DNA of 64,000 nucleotides from JBBDWR01 sp040902745 (GTDB lineage Bacteria > Actinomycetota > UBA4738 > HRBIN12), in NCBI GenBank assembly GCA_040902745.1, contig JBBDWR010000028.1, positions 1 to 64,000 on the forward strand. The letters run 5' to 3'. Shown piece by piece: positions 43,863 to 51,716 of the stretch. The position numbers were made by a program, and so were the translations under genes. Under the pieces are notes generated by a model, which worked only from the letters and a program-made list of their open reading frames with translations, was not told the origin of the DNA and searched no databases. Positions within the stretch are counted from its first letter, which is position 1. Each line of letters starts with the position of its first letter.

Positions 43863-44774
43863 TCACGCTCCGGAGCGCGCCGCCCCCGCGAGACCGATGC
43901 CGGACTCGGAGATCGCGCGCTCGACCGTGCTACCTATCTCCGCGGGGTTGCGCACCGTGTGATGGCCGAGAGCCTCGATCGCGTCGAGCTTCGCCTGGGC
44001 CGTGTCGGAATCGCCGGAGATGACGGCTCCCGCGTGCCCCATCCGGCGCCCGCGGGGCGCAGACACGCCGGCGACGAAGCACACGAGCGGCTTCGCCATG
44101 TATTGGGCGGCCCACGCGGCGGCCTCGACCTCTTGTTGTCCCCCGATCTCACCGATCATCACGACGATGTCGGTCTCGTCGTCGTTCTCGAAGGCCTCCA
44201 GCACCGTCTTGAAGTCCGTGCCGTTGACCGGATCGCCGCCGATCCCGACGCAGCTGGATTGACCCAACCCTCGGGCGGTCATCTGCGAGACGGCCTCGTA
44301 GTTGAGCGTCCCGGACCGCGACACCACGCCAACCCGGCCCTTGGAGTAGATGTGGCTCGGCATGATCCCGACCTTGCACTCGCCGGGTGTGATGATCCCT
44401 GGGGAGTTCGGGCCGATGATCGTCGTGTTACGACCGGTGAGATAGCGCTTCGTCCGGACCATGTCCTGAACCGGCACCCCGTCGGCGATGATCACCGCGA
44501 TCTCGATCCCCGCCTCGATCGCCTCCAGCAGCGAGTCCACCGCGACTTGTGGCGGGACGAACACGCCGGAAACGCTCGCGCCGGTCTCGCGGACGGCTTC
44601 TGCAACGCTGTTGAACACCGGCAGTCCCAGGTGCGTGCCGCCGCCCTTGCCGGGCGTGACACCCCCGACCACCTGCGTGCCGTGGTCCATCGCTTCCTGC
44701 GCGTGGAAGGTCGCATGCTGTCCGGTGAACCCCTGGATGATCACCTTGGATGTGCGGTCCACGAACACGCTCAT
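43863..44774 (-). CDS. Malate/succinate-CoA ligase alpha subunit (MtkB/SucD family)
   Basis: Alpha subunit of an ADP-forming acyl-CoA ligase, 303 residues. The CoA-binding domain includes QGFTGQHATFHAQ and GGVTPGKGGGTHLG; the phospho-histidine is His247 in RMGHAGAV. Some positions resemble malate-CoA ligase MtkB rather than SucD: QDMVRTKRYL and GIMPSHIY (MtkB has MMRVKRYL and GIMPGHIY). IGPNSPG has Ser where most have Cys. The start overlaps the stop of the beta-subunit gene. With a malyl-CoA lyase and an aminotransferase upstream, malate thiokinase activity is the better guess; succinyl-CoA synthetase remains possible. Confidence 0.8.
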   Translation of the reverse strand: MSVFVDRTSKVIIQGFTGQHATFHAQEAMDHGTQVVGGVTPGKGGGTHLGLPVFNSVAEAVRETGASVSGVFVPPQVAVDSLLEAIEAGIEIAVIIADGVPVQDMVRTKRYLTGRNTTIIGPNSPGIITPGECKVGIMPSHIYSKGRVGVVSRSGTLNYEAVSQMTARGLGQSSCVGIGGDPVNGTDFKTVLEAFENDDETDIVVMIGEIGGQQEVEAAAWAAQYMAKPLVCFVAGVSAPRGRRMGHAGAVISGDSDTAQAKLDAIEALGHHTVRNPAEIGSTVERAISESGIGLAGAARSGA

Positions 44775-45997
44775 GTGCGCGCCCCTTCTTGCTCGGTGGC
44801 CGGATCCGCAGTGGGGTCGTCGACGACGCGCACAGGAGCTGTCCCTGCTGCCTCGACCGCCTTGCGAGCCGCGTCGTCGAGGTCGTCGGCCTGGATCAAC
44901 GCCATCTGACTCTCGTCCAGGATCTGCCGACCCTCCTCGACGTTCGTGCCGGCCAGCCGGACGATCACGGGCACGTCGATCTCCTGGTCGTGTGAGGCCT
45001 GGACGACGCCCGTCGCGATCCAATCGCATCGGTTGATCCCGGCGAAGATGTTCACCAGGATCGCCTTGACGTTCGGGTCCTTCAGGACGATGCGGAACGC
45101 GTTCGCGATCTTCTCGGGGCTCGCGCCGCCGCCGACGTCGAGGAAGTTCGCGGGCCGCCCGCCGTGGTGTGCGATCGCGTCCATCGTTCCCATCGCGAGT
45201 CCCGCTCCGTTCACGATGCACCCGACGTCGCCGTCGAGCGCGATGTAGTTGAGATCGTGCCCGGTGGCCTCGACCTCCTTGGGGTCCTCCTCGTCGAAAT
45301 CGCGGAGCTCCGCGACCTCGCCCTGTCGGAACAGGGAGTTGTCGTCGAAGGTGAGTTTGCAGTCGAGCGCGATCACGTCCCCTTCCTCCGTGACCACCAG
45401 AGGATTGATCTCCCCCTGTAGCGCGTCCTTGTCGCGGAACAGCCGGTAGAAGCGATTCACGATCTTCACGAAGGGGCTCATGCGATGTTGCAGTCCGATC
45501 GCCATCGCGAGTTTGCGGCACTGGAAGTCCAGCAGCCCGGTCGCCGGGTCCACGATCTCCTTGTGGATCTTCTCGGGATGCTCTTCGGCGACCTGCTCGA
45601 TGTCGACGCCGCCCTCGCCGGATGCGATCACGACGATCCGTTGGCTCACGCGGTCGATCACCAGGCCCAGGTAGATCTCCCGTTCGATCTTCGTCGCGCG
45701 CTCGATCAGCACCCGCTGGATCAGCTGTCCTTCGGTGCCGGTCTGAGCGGTTACGAGACGGTGCCCGATCATGCCGTCGGCGATGTTGCGGATCTCGTCG
45801 ATCGAGTTCACGAGTCTGACGCCACCGGCTTTGCCCCGCCCGCCCGCGTGGACCTGCGCCTTGACGACCCAGCGGTTGCCGCCGATGTCCTCCGCAACCC
45901 GCCGGGCGGCCTTGCCCGAGTAGGCGACCTCGCCGGGTGGAACCGGGACGCCGTAGGCCTTCAGGAGTTCCTTGGCCTGATACTCGTGGATGTTCAT
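44771..45997 (-). CDS. Malate/succinate-CoA ligase beta subunit (MtkA/SucC family)
   Basis: Beta subunit with an ATP-grasp domain, 408 residues: MNIHEYQAKELLKAYGV, VKAQVHAGGRGKAGGV, GEINPLVVTEEGD and NFLDVGGGASPEKI. In the C-terminal half the motif NIFAGINRCDW (316-326) and RLAGTNVEEG (347-356) match the malate-CoA ligase MtkA pattern (NIFAGINRCDW, RLAGTNVDEG). Succinyl-CoA synthetases have NIFGGI-RCD there. This is the main sequence reason to favour malate as substrate. GAGGGGAACC precedes the ATG. The gene follows malyl-CoA lyase by 62 bases and overlaps the alpha subunit. Confidence 0.82.
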   Translation of the reverse strand: MNIHEYQAKELLKAYGVPVPPGEVAYSGKAARRVAEDIGGNRWVVKAQVHAGGRGKAGGVRLVNSIDEIRNIADGMIGHRLVTAQTGTEGQLIQRVLIERATKIEREIYLGLVIDRVSQRIVVIASGEGGVDIEQVAEEHPEKIHKEIVDPATGLLDFQCRKLAMAIGLQHRMSPFVKIVNRFYRLFRDKDALQGEINPLVVTEEGDVIALDCKLTFDDNSLFRQGEVAELRDFDEEDPKEVEATGHDLNYIALDGDVGCIVNGAGLAMGTMDAIAHHGGRPANFLDVGGGASPEKIANAFRIVLKDPNVKAILVNIFAGINRCDWIATGVVQASHDQEIDVPVIVRLAGTNVEEGRQILDESQMALIQADDLDDAARKAVEAAGTAPVRVVDDPTADPATEQEGART

Positions 45998-46059
45998 CGG
46001 TTCCCCTCGTGTCGTTCGCGCCGAGTCCATGCGGATCCGGCGAGCATCTCGGTGAAGGT

Positions 46060-47022
46060 CTAGCCGCGCGTCCGGAGCTGTTCCACCTTCGCGATCAGAT
46101 TCTCGGCCATCCGGATCGACGCTGCGTCGATCAGACGGCCGTCGAGCGAGACCGCCCCCTGCCCTTGCTTCGCGGCCTTCTCCATGGCATCGAGGATCCG
46201 TCGCGCGCGGTCGACTTCGTCGTCGCTGGGCGAGAAGACCTCGTTCGCGAGCTCGACCTGCTTGGGATGGACCGCCCACTTGCCTTCGCAGCCGAGCGCG
46301 GCGGCGCGGCGGCCAGCAGAGCGGAAGCCGTCGGCGTCCTCGAAGTCGCCGAACGGGCCATCGATCGCTCGCAATCCGTACGCGCGACACGCGGCGGTCA
46401 TCCGGCTGATCGCGTAGTGCCACTGGTCGCCCCAGTGTCGCTCGCGCCCGCCCGCCGCATCCGGATCGGTGAGCACGCTGTAGTCGGGGTTCGCGCCACC
46501 GATCTTCGTCGTGCGCGCCTGTACGGACGCCGCGTAGTCGGCGACCCCGAACACCATCGCCTCGAGCCGATCGGGTCGTGTCTGTGCGATGGCCTCGACG
46601 TTGGCCATCCCGAGGGCGGTCTCGATCAGGATGTGCAGGTTGATCGGCGCCAGTCCCTTCGCGGCCTCGATCTGATCGAGCATCGTGGCGACGAATCCCA
46701 CGTCACTGGGCGAACCCACCTTCGGGATCAGCAGCGTGTCGAGCTTGCCGCCGGCCTGCTCCACGACTTCGACGATGTCGCGGTAGCAGTAGTGCGTGTC
46801 GAGGCCGTTGATGCGCACCGAGACGGCGCAACCCGACCAGTCGAGCGTGTTGAGTGCCTCGATCGCATTCGCGCGCGCCTGCACCTTGTCGTCCGGGGCA
46901 ACGGCGTCCTCCAGGTCGAGGAAGACGACGTCCGCTCCGAGCGTCGGAGCCTTCTCCATCGCCCGCGTGTTCGTCGCGGGGACGGCCAGCTCACTGCGAT
47001 GCAGACGGTCGCGAACGGCCAT
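46060..47022 (-). CDS. mcl: L-malyl-CoA (beta-methylmalyl-CoA) lyase
   Basis: HpcH/HpaI-type aldolase that splits malyl-CoA into acetyl-CoA and glyoxylate, or condenses glyoxylate with acyl-CoA. The 320-residue protein starts RDRLHRSELAVPATNTRAME and has DVVFLDLEDAVAPDDK (metal and CoA region), SVRINGLDTHYCYRD, ILIETALGMANVEAI, the malyl-CoA lyase type VFGVADYAASVQART, and KWAVHPKQVELANEVFSP. This pattern fits Mcl better than citrate lyase beta. It lies three bases after the aminotransferase gene, so the two are cotranscribed. Confidence 0.93.
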   Translation of the reverse strand: MAVRDRLHRSELAVPATNTRAMEKAPTLGADVVFLDLEDAVAPDDKVQARANAIEALNTLDWSGCAVSVRINGLDTHYCYRDIVEVVEQAGGKLDTLLIPKVGSPSDVGFVATMLDQIEAAKGLAPINLHILIETALGMANVEAIAQTRPDRLEAMVFGVADYAASVQARTTKIGGANPDYSVLTDPDAAGGRERHWGDQWHYAISRMTAACRAYGLRAIDGPFGDFEDADGFRSAGRRAAALGCEGKWAVHPKQVELANEVFSPSDDEVDRARRILDAMEKAAKQGQGAVSLDGRLIDAASIRMAENLIAKVEQLRTRG

Positions 47023-47025
47023 GGG

Positions 47026-48159
47026 CTACCTCGGCAGGACCGCGTCGAAGCCCGACAGCACCCGATCGGCGGTCTCCCGATGTGCGTTGACGCCCATCAG
47101 TCCGACGCGCCAGATCGGGGGAGCCTTGGGGCCGAGTCCGCCACCGACCTCGATCCCGTGTTCGCGGAGCAGCCGGAGCTGCACCTCCTTGCCGTCGATC
47201 CCCTCGGGAACCTTGATCGCCGTGAGTTCGACGAGCTGGCGATCGGGATCCGCGAGCAGCTCGAACCCGCGGTCGCGGATCTGGTCCTGGAAGTAGCGTC
47301 CGGCGTCGGCGCCGCGCTTCCATCGGTTCCCCAGGCCCTCGTCCAGCGCGAGCTTCACGCCCGTGTACAAGGCGTAGAACTGCAGGATCGGCATCGTGTG
47401 GTGGTAGGTGATCGGCCGGTCGATCCAGTACTTCGCGAGCTCCTCGAAGTCGTAGTAGTAGGGCACGGGGGACTTGTGGCCGCGCATCCGCTCGATCGCG
47501 CGATCGCTGATCGTGACCGGCGCGAGTCCGGGCGGGCAGCCGAGCGACTTCTGCGAGCAGCTGTAGCCGAAATCGATCCCCCATGCGTCTGCCTCGACGG
47601 GCTGGCCGCCGAGCGAGGTCACGGCGTCCACGTACAGCAATGCATCCGAGCCGAGATCGTGAAGCCCGGCAGCCAGGTCGGCGAGCGGGAAGTCGGCGCC
47701 CGTCGAGGTCTCGGCGTGTACGACCGACACGATCTTCGTGTCGGGGTTCGCCTTCACCGCTTCGAGGATCTGATCCACGGGGACGATCTGGCCGAAGTCG
47801 GCGGTCAGCTCGACGACGTTGCCGCCGATGCGGTGCGCGAAGTCGTTCAGGCGCGATCCGAAGAAGCCCCAGTGGCAGCTCACGATCTTGTCGCCGGGCT
47901 CCACGAGGTTCATGAACCCGGCCTCCATCGCGGAGGTGCCCGACGAGGACAGGGAGATCGTCAGCCCCTGGTTGCCGCGTCGCCACAGTGCTTTCATGCC
48001 GGCGACGAGGTCGAGCAGGATGTCCCAGAAATCCGGGTCGAGGTGCCCATTCATCGGCAGCTGCATCGCTTCGAGCACCTTCGGATGCACGTTGGACGGG
48101 CCGGGCCCGGTGAGCAGCCGGTCGCCGGGGTGCAGCGCCGGGATCGTCGTGTCAGCCAT
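47026..48159 (-). CDS. Serine/alanine-glyoxylate aminotransferase
   Basis: A PLP enzyme of class V, 377 residues, that converts glyoxylate to glycine with serine or alanine as donor. N-terminal LLTGPGPSNVHPKVLEAM, LSSSGTSAMEAG, HAETSTGAD, VDAVTSLGG and the PLP lysine in CSQKSLGCPPG are all present. In serine-cycle bacteria the serine form (Sga) sits near mtkA, mtkB and mcl, as here. It is the first gene of the operon; GGAGGGGGAACC precedes the ATG. The leader is about 140 bases and contains a hairpin, a short repeat and a palindrome. Confidence 0.92.
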   Translation of the reverse strand: MADTTIPALHPGDRLLTGPGPSNVHPKVLEAMQLPMNGHLDPDFWDILLDLVAGMKALWRRGNQGLTISLSSSGTSAMEAGFMNLVEPGDKIVSCHWGFFGSRLNDFAHRIGGNVVELTADFGQIVPVDQILEAVKANPDTKIVSVVHAETSTGADFPLADLAAGLHDLGSDALLYVDAVTSLGGQPVEADAWGIDFGYSCSQKSLGCPPGLAPVTISDRAIERMRGHKSPVPYYYDFEELAKYWIDRPITYHHTMPILQFYALYTGVKLALDEGLGNRWKRGADAGRYFQDQIRDRGFELLADPDRQLVELTAIKVPEGIDGKEVQLRLLREHGIEVGGGLGPKAPPIWRVGLMGVNAHRETADRVLSGFDAVLPR

Positions 48160-48277
48160 GACGGTTCCCCCTCCTGGTCGCGGGGCCCCTCTCGGTGCGA
48201 GGGGGCTCCGTTGTCCGAGTTCGAGTTCGAGTTCGGCGAGCGTTCGATGTGTGGACCGGAACCGACGCCCGGCCCGC
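48160..48277 (-). other. Leader of the glyoxylate operon with hairpin and hexamer repeat
   Basis: Between the start codon and the palindrome the leader contains three tandem GAGTTC units as read on the plus strand (48217-48234). There is also an imperfect hairpin of GC-rich arms (about 48180-48211, GGGGCCCCTC with GAGGGGGCTCC) just before the ribosome site. The hairpin could influence translation of the aminotransferase. No ORF is supported. Confidence 0.4.
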
Positions 48278-48309
48278 TGAACGGTCGTTCAAACGAGGGC
48301 CGAAGTATA
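48278..48309 (-). promoter_or_regulatory. Promoter and palindromic operator of the glyoxylate operon
   Basis: On the minus strand TATACT (48304-48309) is an almost perfect -10, giving a start near 48297. Just downstream lies TGAACG-GT-CGTTCA (48278-48291), a palindrome with 6-base arms at about +6 to +19. That is a typical roadblock position for a repressor, and the GAACG/CGTTC type is common for TetR-family sites. No regulator gene is adjacent. No clear -35 is seen. Confidence 0.5.
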
Positions 48310-48481
48310 GGGCGTTGCCGCTGGTGGGCGCCAGTCTAAGAAGCAGTCCGGTGCCCGCCCATCACCCACAGGGGTGGAACTGGCTCCCTCGCAGGGGTGG
48401 CGCAGAGCGTGCCCGGGGAGCGAGCCCTGTCCTTGTGGGGCTGAGCACCCGACGCGAGCTGGGATCGGACCGGCGCGCAGG
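48310..48481. other. Gap upstream of the glyoxylate operon
   Basis: GC-rich sequence between the operon promoter and the 3' end of the cyclophilin gene. I see no gene and no strong terminator. Confidence 0.4.
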
Positions 48482-48988
48482 CTAGGAGATGTCGATTCGT
48501 TCGATGACGACGTCCTGGGCAGGTTTGTCCTGGGCTTCGGTCGGCGCTTTCGCGATCGCCTCGACCACGTCGAAGCCGCTCGTGATCTCTCCGAAGATCG
48601 TGTGCTTGCCGTTGAGCCAGTTCGGCGCGGAGACCGTGACGAAGAACTGCGAGCCGTTCGTGTTGGGCCCCGCATTCGCCATCGCTAGGAGCCCCGGTCT
48701 GTCGAAGGTCGGGCCGTCGGCGGGGACCTCGTCCTCGAAGGTGTACCCGGGGCCGCCCATACCCGTGCCGGTCGGGTCGCCACCCTGGATCATGAATCCG
48801 TCGATCACCCGATGGAACGTGGTCCCGGCGTAGAGCGGCTCCGTCTTGCGCTTGCCGTCGCGCGGGTCCGTCCATTCCTTCGTCCCGCCGGCGAGTCCGA
48901 CGAAGTTCTCGACGGTCTTCGGCGCGTGATCTGCGAGCAGCGTAGCGGTGAACGCTCCCTTATTCGTAACGAACGTCGCGGTGGTCAT
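48482..48988 (-). CDS. Cytoplasmic cyclophilin-type peptidyl-prolyl isomerase
   Basis: A single-domain cyclophilin of 168 residues without signal peptide. Active-site motifs are present: FHRVIDGFMIQGGDP, MANAGPNTNGSQFFVT and HTIFGEITSGFDVVE. It would catalyse proline isomerisation in the cytoplasm, complementing the anchored form at 25804. GGAGGG precedes the ATG. TATGCT (49028-49033 on the minus strand) may be the -10, with a leader near 33 bases. Confidence 0.95.
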   Translation of the reverse strand: MTTATFVTNKGAFTATLLADHAPKTVENFVGLAGGTKEWTDPRDGKRKTEPLYAGTTFHRVIDGFMIQGGDPTGTGMGGPGYTFEDEVPADGPTFDRPGLLAMANAGPNTNGSQFFVTVSAPNWLNGKHTIFGEITSGFDVVEAIAKAPTEAQDKPAQDVVIERIDIS

Positions 48989-49134
48989 GAGATCCCTCCT
49001 GGTGGTCCGGCTGCGGCTTGGGCCGCGAGCATAGACCCCACTGGCATCGGCCGGTGTCTACTGCTGCGCGGCGGCGCGGAACCCGTTGAGTGCCGTATGC
49101 CAGCCGCCGGGGAAGCGCCCGAGTCCGTCCGCGG

Positions 49135-49623
49135 TTAGTCGCCGGTGGTCAGCTCGCGGAGGCGGTCGAGTGCCTTGGGCACGGTCTCTTTCGGCGTGAC
49201 CTTGGGCCATGCCCCGGCGATCCGACCCTGCTCGTCCACGAGGAACGAGGAGCGGATCACACCCTCGTACTCCCTGCCGTAGAGCTTCTTGATGCCCCAC
49301 GCGCCGTAGGCCTCGGCGACCGCATGGTCGCGATCGGAGAGCAGCGGGAAGCCCAGGGCGTACTTCTCGTCGAACGTGCGCTGGTCGTCGATGGGGTCGG
49401 GGCTGATGCCGACGACCTGCGCGTCGAGTGCCTCGAGGTCGTGTTTCGCGTCGTGAACCGCCCGAGCTTGCGTCGTACATCCGGGCGTGTCGGCCTTCGG
49501 ATAGAAATACAGCAGCAGCTTGCGTCCCGCGAAGTCTGCGAGGGAGACGGTGGCTCCCGTCTGGTCGAGCAAGGTGAAGTCCGGCGCCGGGTCGCCGATC
49601 TCGGGCTCGGTCGCGATCGCCAT
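49135..49623 (-). CDS. bcp: Thiol peroxidase Bcp (peroxiredoxin Q)
   Basis: Reduces hydrogen peroxide and organic peroxides with thioredoxin-type reductants. The 162-residue protein has GDPAPDFTLLDQTG, LLYFYPKADTPGCTTQA with the peroxidatic Cys in PGCT, GISPDPIDDQ, LLSDRDHAVAEAYG and SSFLVDEQGRI. The second Cys five residues on, typical of alpha-helical Bcp, is replaced by Gln, so it may work as a 1-Cys form. ATG 49623 lies seven bases after TACGCT and opens the conserved fold. Confidence 0.95.
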   Translation of the reverse strand: MAIATEPEIGDPAPDFTLLDQTGATVSLADFAGRKLLLYFYPKADTPGCTTQARAVHDAKHDLEALDAQVVGISPDPIDDQRTFDEKYALGFPLLSDRDHAVAEAYGAWGIKKLYGREYEGVIRSSFLVDEQGRIAGAWPKVTPKETVPKALDRLRELTTGD

Positions 49624-49630
49624 CGGGCGG

Positions 49631-49636
49631 AGCGTA
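49631..49636 (-). promoter_or_regulatory. -10 element of bcp
   Basis: On the minus strand TACGCT ends seven bases before the ATG, consistent with a leaderless or nearly leaderless message. Confidence 0.45.
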
Positions 49637-49649
49637 CCCGACCCGGGTG

Positions 49650-51716
49650 TCACGACTTCAGCTGCGCGCGGAGGGCGATCGGATCCGTGACGGGGAGCCG
49701 GCACGCGAACCGTTCGCACACGTAGGCCGTGGCGCGGCCGTCGATCGGTGGTCGGTCCTGCAGCAGCGCGATCGTCCTCTGCGCGGTCCGATCCCCGGGC
49801 TCGGCAACCGCCAACACCCGGTTGGGTGCGAAGCCTTCTGAGACGGCGGCGATGAGTGCGAGCGTGTCGTCCGCAGCGAGGTCACCGACGATCGCGATCT
49901 CCGGCGCACGCGAAAGGTGCAGGTCGGCCGCGCACAAAGCCTGTCCGAAACCCGTGGGCCACTGCTGCATCTGGTCGCGAACGAGTCGGAGTGCCCCAAC
50001 CGCCGCGTCTTCGTAGCGCGTCTCGCCGGTGAACAGGGCGAGCCGCTGCAAGACGGTTGCCGCGACGGAGTTGCCGCTCGGGACGGCGTTGTCCATCACC
50101 TCCTTCGGACGCAGCACCAGCGCATCCGCATCGCGGCCCGACTGGTAGAACCCTCCCCGTTCTTCGTCGAGGAACAGCTCCAGCAGCGCATCGGCCAGCT
50201 CGCGGGCGCGCGCGAACCACGCGGTGTCGAACGTCGCCTCGTAGAGGGTAAGCAACCCATCCGCTAGCAACGCGTGGTCGTCGGAGAACGCCGGGATCCG
50301 CGCGTCGCCGTCGCGCCAGGACCGCAGCAATCGGCCATCCTCGGACCGGAGGTTGGCGAGCACGAACGTTGCCGTGCGGGAGGCGGCGTGTACGTACCGT
50401 GGTTCGTCGAACGCCCTCCCCGCTTCGGCGAGCGCGGAGATCGCCAGGCCGTTCCAACCTGCCAGGACCTTGTCGTCGGTCGCCGGATGCACACGGGTCT
50501 CGCGAGCCGCGAACAATGCCGACTTCGCCTCGGCCAGCTCGCGCTCGACGCGCTCGACGGACAGCTCGGATCGCTCGGCCACATCGGTGAGCGTCTGCGG
50601 CCGCCAGAGGACGTTCAGTTCGGACCCGCCCTCGGGCCAGTTGCCCTCCCGGGTCGCCCCAAGTGCTACGGCGGCGGCCTCGGTGGTGTGCTCGAGGAGT
50701 TCGTCCCAACTCCACGCGAAGAACGCCCCCTCCACGCCCTCGGAGTCGGCGTCCTGAGACGAGAAGAAGCCGCCGTCCGCGTGTCGCAGTTCGCGCAGCA
50801 GGTACTCGAGCGTCTCGGTCGCGACGCGTCGGAAGTCCGCGACGCCCGTGCGCTCCCACGCGTGTGTGTACAACCGTGCGAGCTGCGCGTTGTCGTAGAG
50901 CATCTTCTCGAAGTGCGGAACGTGCCACCGCTCGTCGACCGAGTACCGGGAGAAGCCGCCGCCGATCTGGTCGTACATCCCGCCTGCGGCCATCCGCTCC
51001 AAGGTCGTCGTCAACATCGTTCGGGCCTCGTCGTCGCCGCGATCCTCGAGCCGCAGCAGCAGCTCGAGCGTCATCGGTTGCGGGAACTTCGGTGCGCCGC
51101 CGAAACCACCCCACCGTTCGTCGAACGCCCGCTGCAGCTGTTCGCCCGCCCCGGTCAACAGGTCCGTCGACAGCGGTGCGTCCGAGCCCGTGACTGTGCT
51201 CGCGCCTCCGATCGCCTCCACGATCGCGCGGCCCTGAGCGACGAGCTCGTCGCGCCGATCCTGCCAGCCCTCGGCGATCGCCGTCAGGACGCGGGTGAAC
51301 GACGGCATCGGTGGACGATCCTCTCGGGGAAAGTAGGTCCCCGTGAAGAAGGGTGCGCCGTCCGGTGTGCAGAAGGCGGTGAGCGGCCATCCGCCGTGTC
51401 CCGTCGTCGCCTGCACCGCGTCCATATAGATCGCGTCCAGGTCGGGGCGTTCCTCCCGGTCGACTTTGATGCAGACGAAGTGTTCGTTCATCAGCGTCGC
51501 GGTCGCGATGTCTTCGAACGACTCGCGTTCCATCACGTGGCACCAATGGCACGCGGCGTAGCCGATCGACACCAGCAAGGGCTTGTCCTCGGCGGCAGCC
51601 CGCGTGAGGGCGCGGTCGTCCCACGGTTCCCAGTCGACGGGGTTGTCCGCGTGCTGCAGCAGGTAGGGACTCGTCTGTGAGCCGAGCCGGTTCCTCTCGT
51701 TCGCCACGCGGGTCAC
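49650..51716 (-). CDS. DUF255 thioredoxin-like / glycosidase-fold protein (YyaL type)
   Basis: A 688-residue cytoplasmic protein of the YyaL/SSP411 family. The N-terminal thioredoxin-like DUF255 domain has NRLGSQTSPYLLQHADNPVD, SIGYAACHWCHVMERESFED (CxxC-like CHWC) and KVDREERPDLDAIYMDAVQ. The rest is an alpha/alpha barrel like N-acylglucosamine epimerases (GGMYDQIGGGFSRYSVD, HVPHFEKMLYDNAQLARLY). Substrate is unknown. The GTG start overlaps the stop of the upstream regulator (GTGA), so translation is coupled; another GTG lies three codons in. Confidence 0.9.
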   Translation of the reverse strand: MTRVANERNRLGSQTSPYLLQHADNPVDWEPWDDRALTRAAAEDKPLLVSIGYAACHWCHVMERESFEDIATATLMNEHFVCIKVDREERPDLDAIYMDAVQATTGHGGWPLTAFCTPDGAPFFTGTYFPREDRPPMPSFTRVLTAIAEGWQDRRDELVAQGRAIVEAIGGASTVTGSDAPLSTDLLTGAGEQLQRAFDERWGGFGGAPKFPQPMTLELLLRLEDRGDDEARTMLTTTLERMAAGGMYDQIGGGFSRYSVDERWHVPHFEKMLYDNAQLARLYTHAWERTGVADFRRVATETLEYLLRELRHADGGFFSSQDADSEGVEGAFFAWSWDELLEHTTEAAAVALGATREGNWPEGGSELNVLWRPQTLTDVAERSELSVERVERELAEAKSALFAARETRVHPATDDKVLAGWNGLAISALAEAGRAFDEPRYVHAASRTATFVLANLRSEDGRLLRSWRDGDARIPAFSDDHALLADGLLTLYEATFDTAWFARARELADALLELFLDEERGGFYQSGRDADALVLRPKEVMDNAVPSGNSVAATVLQRLALFTGETRYEDAAVGALRLVRDQMQQWPTGFGQALCAADLHLSRAPEIAIVGDLAADDTLALIAAVSEGFAPNRVLAVAEPGDRTAQRTIALLQDRPPIDGRATAYVCERFACRLPVTDPIALRAQLKS

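Noticed and set aside
43863..45997. Plain succinyl-CoA synthetase SucCD
   Set aside because: Not excluded, but the NIFAGINRCDW and RLAGTNVEEG motifs and the mcl/aminotransferase neighbours favour malate-CoA ligase.
49058..49130. Short protein-like tail (FPGGWHTALNGFRAAA) downstream of bcp on the minus strand
   Set aside because: It resembles the end of a START/SRBCC-type protein but is only about 20 residues and could be chance.
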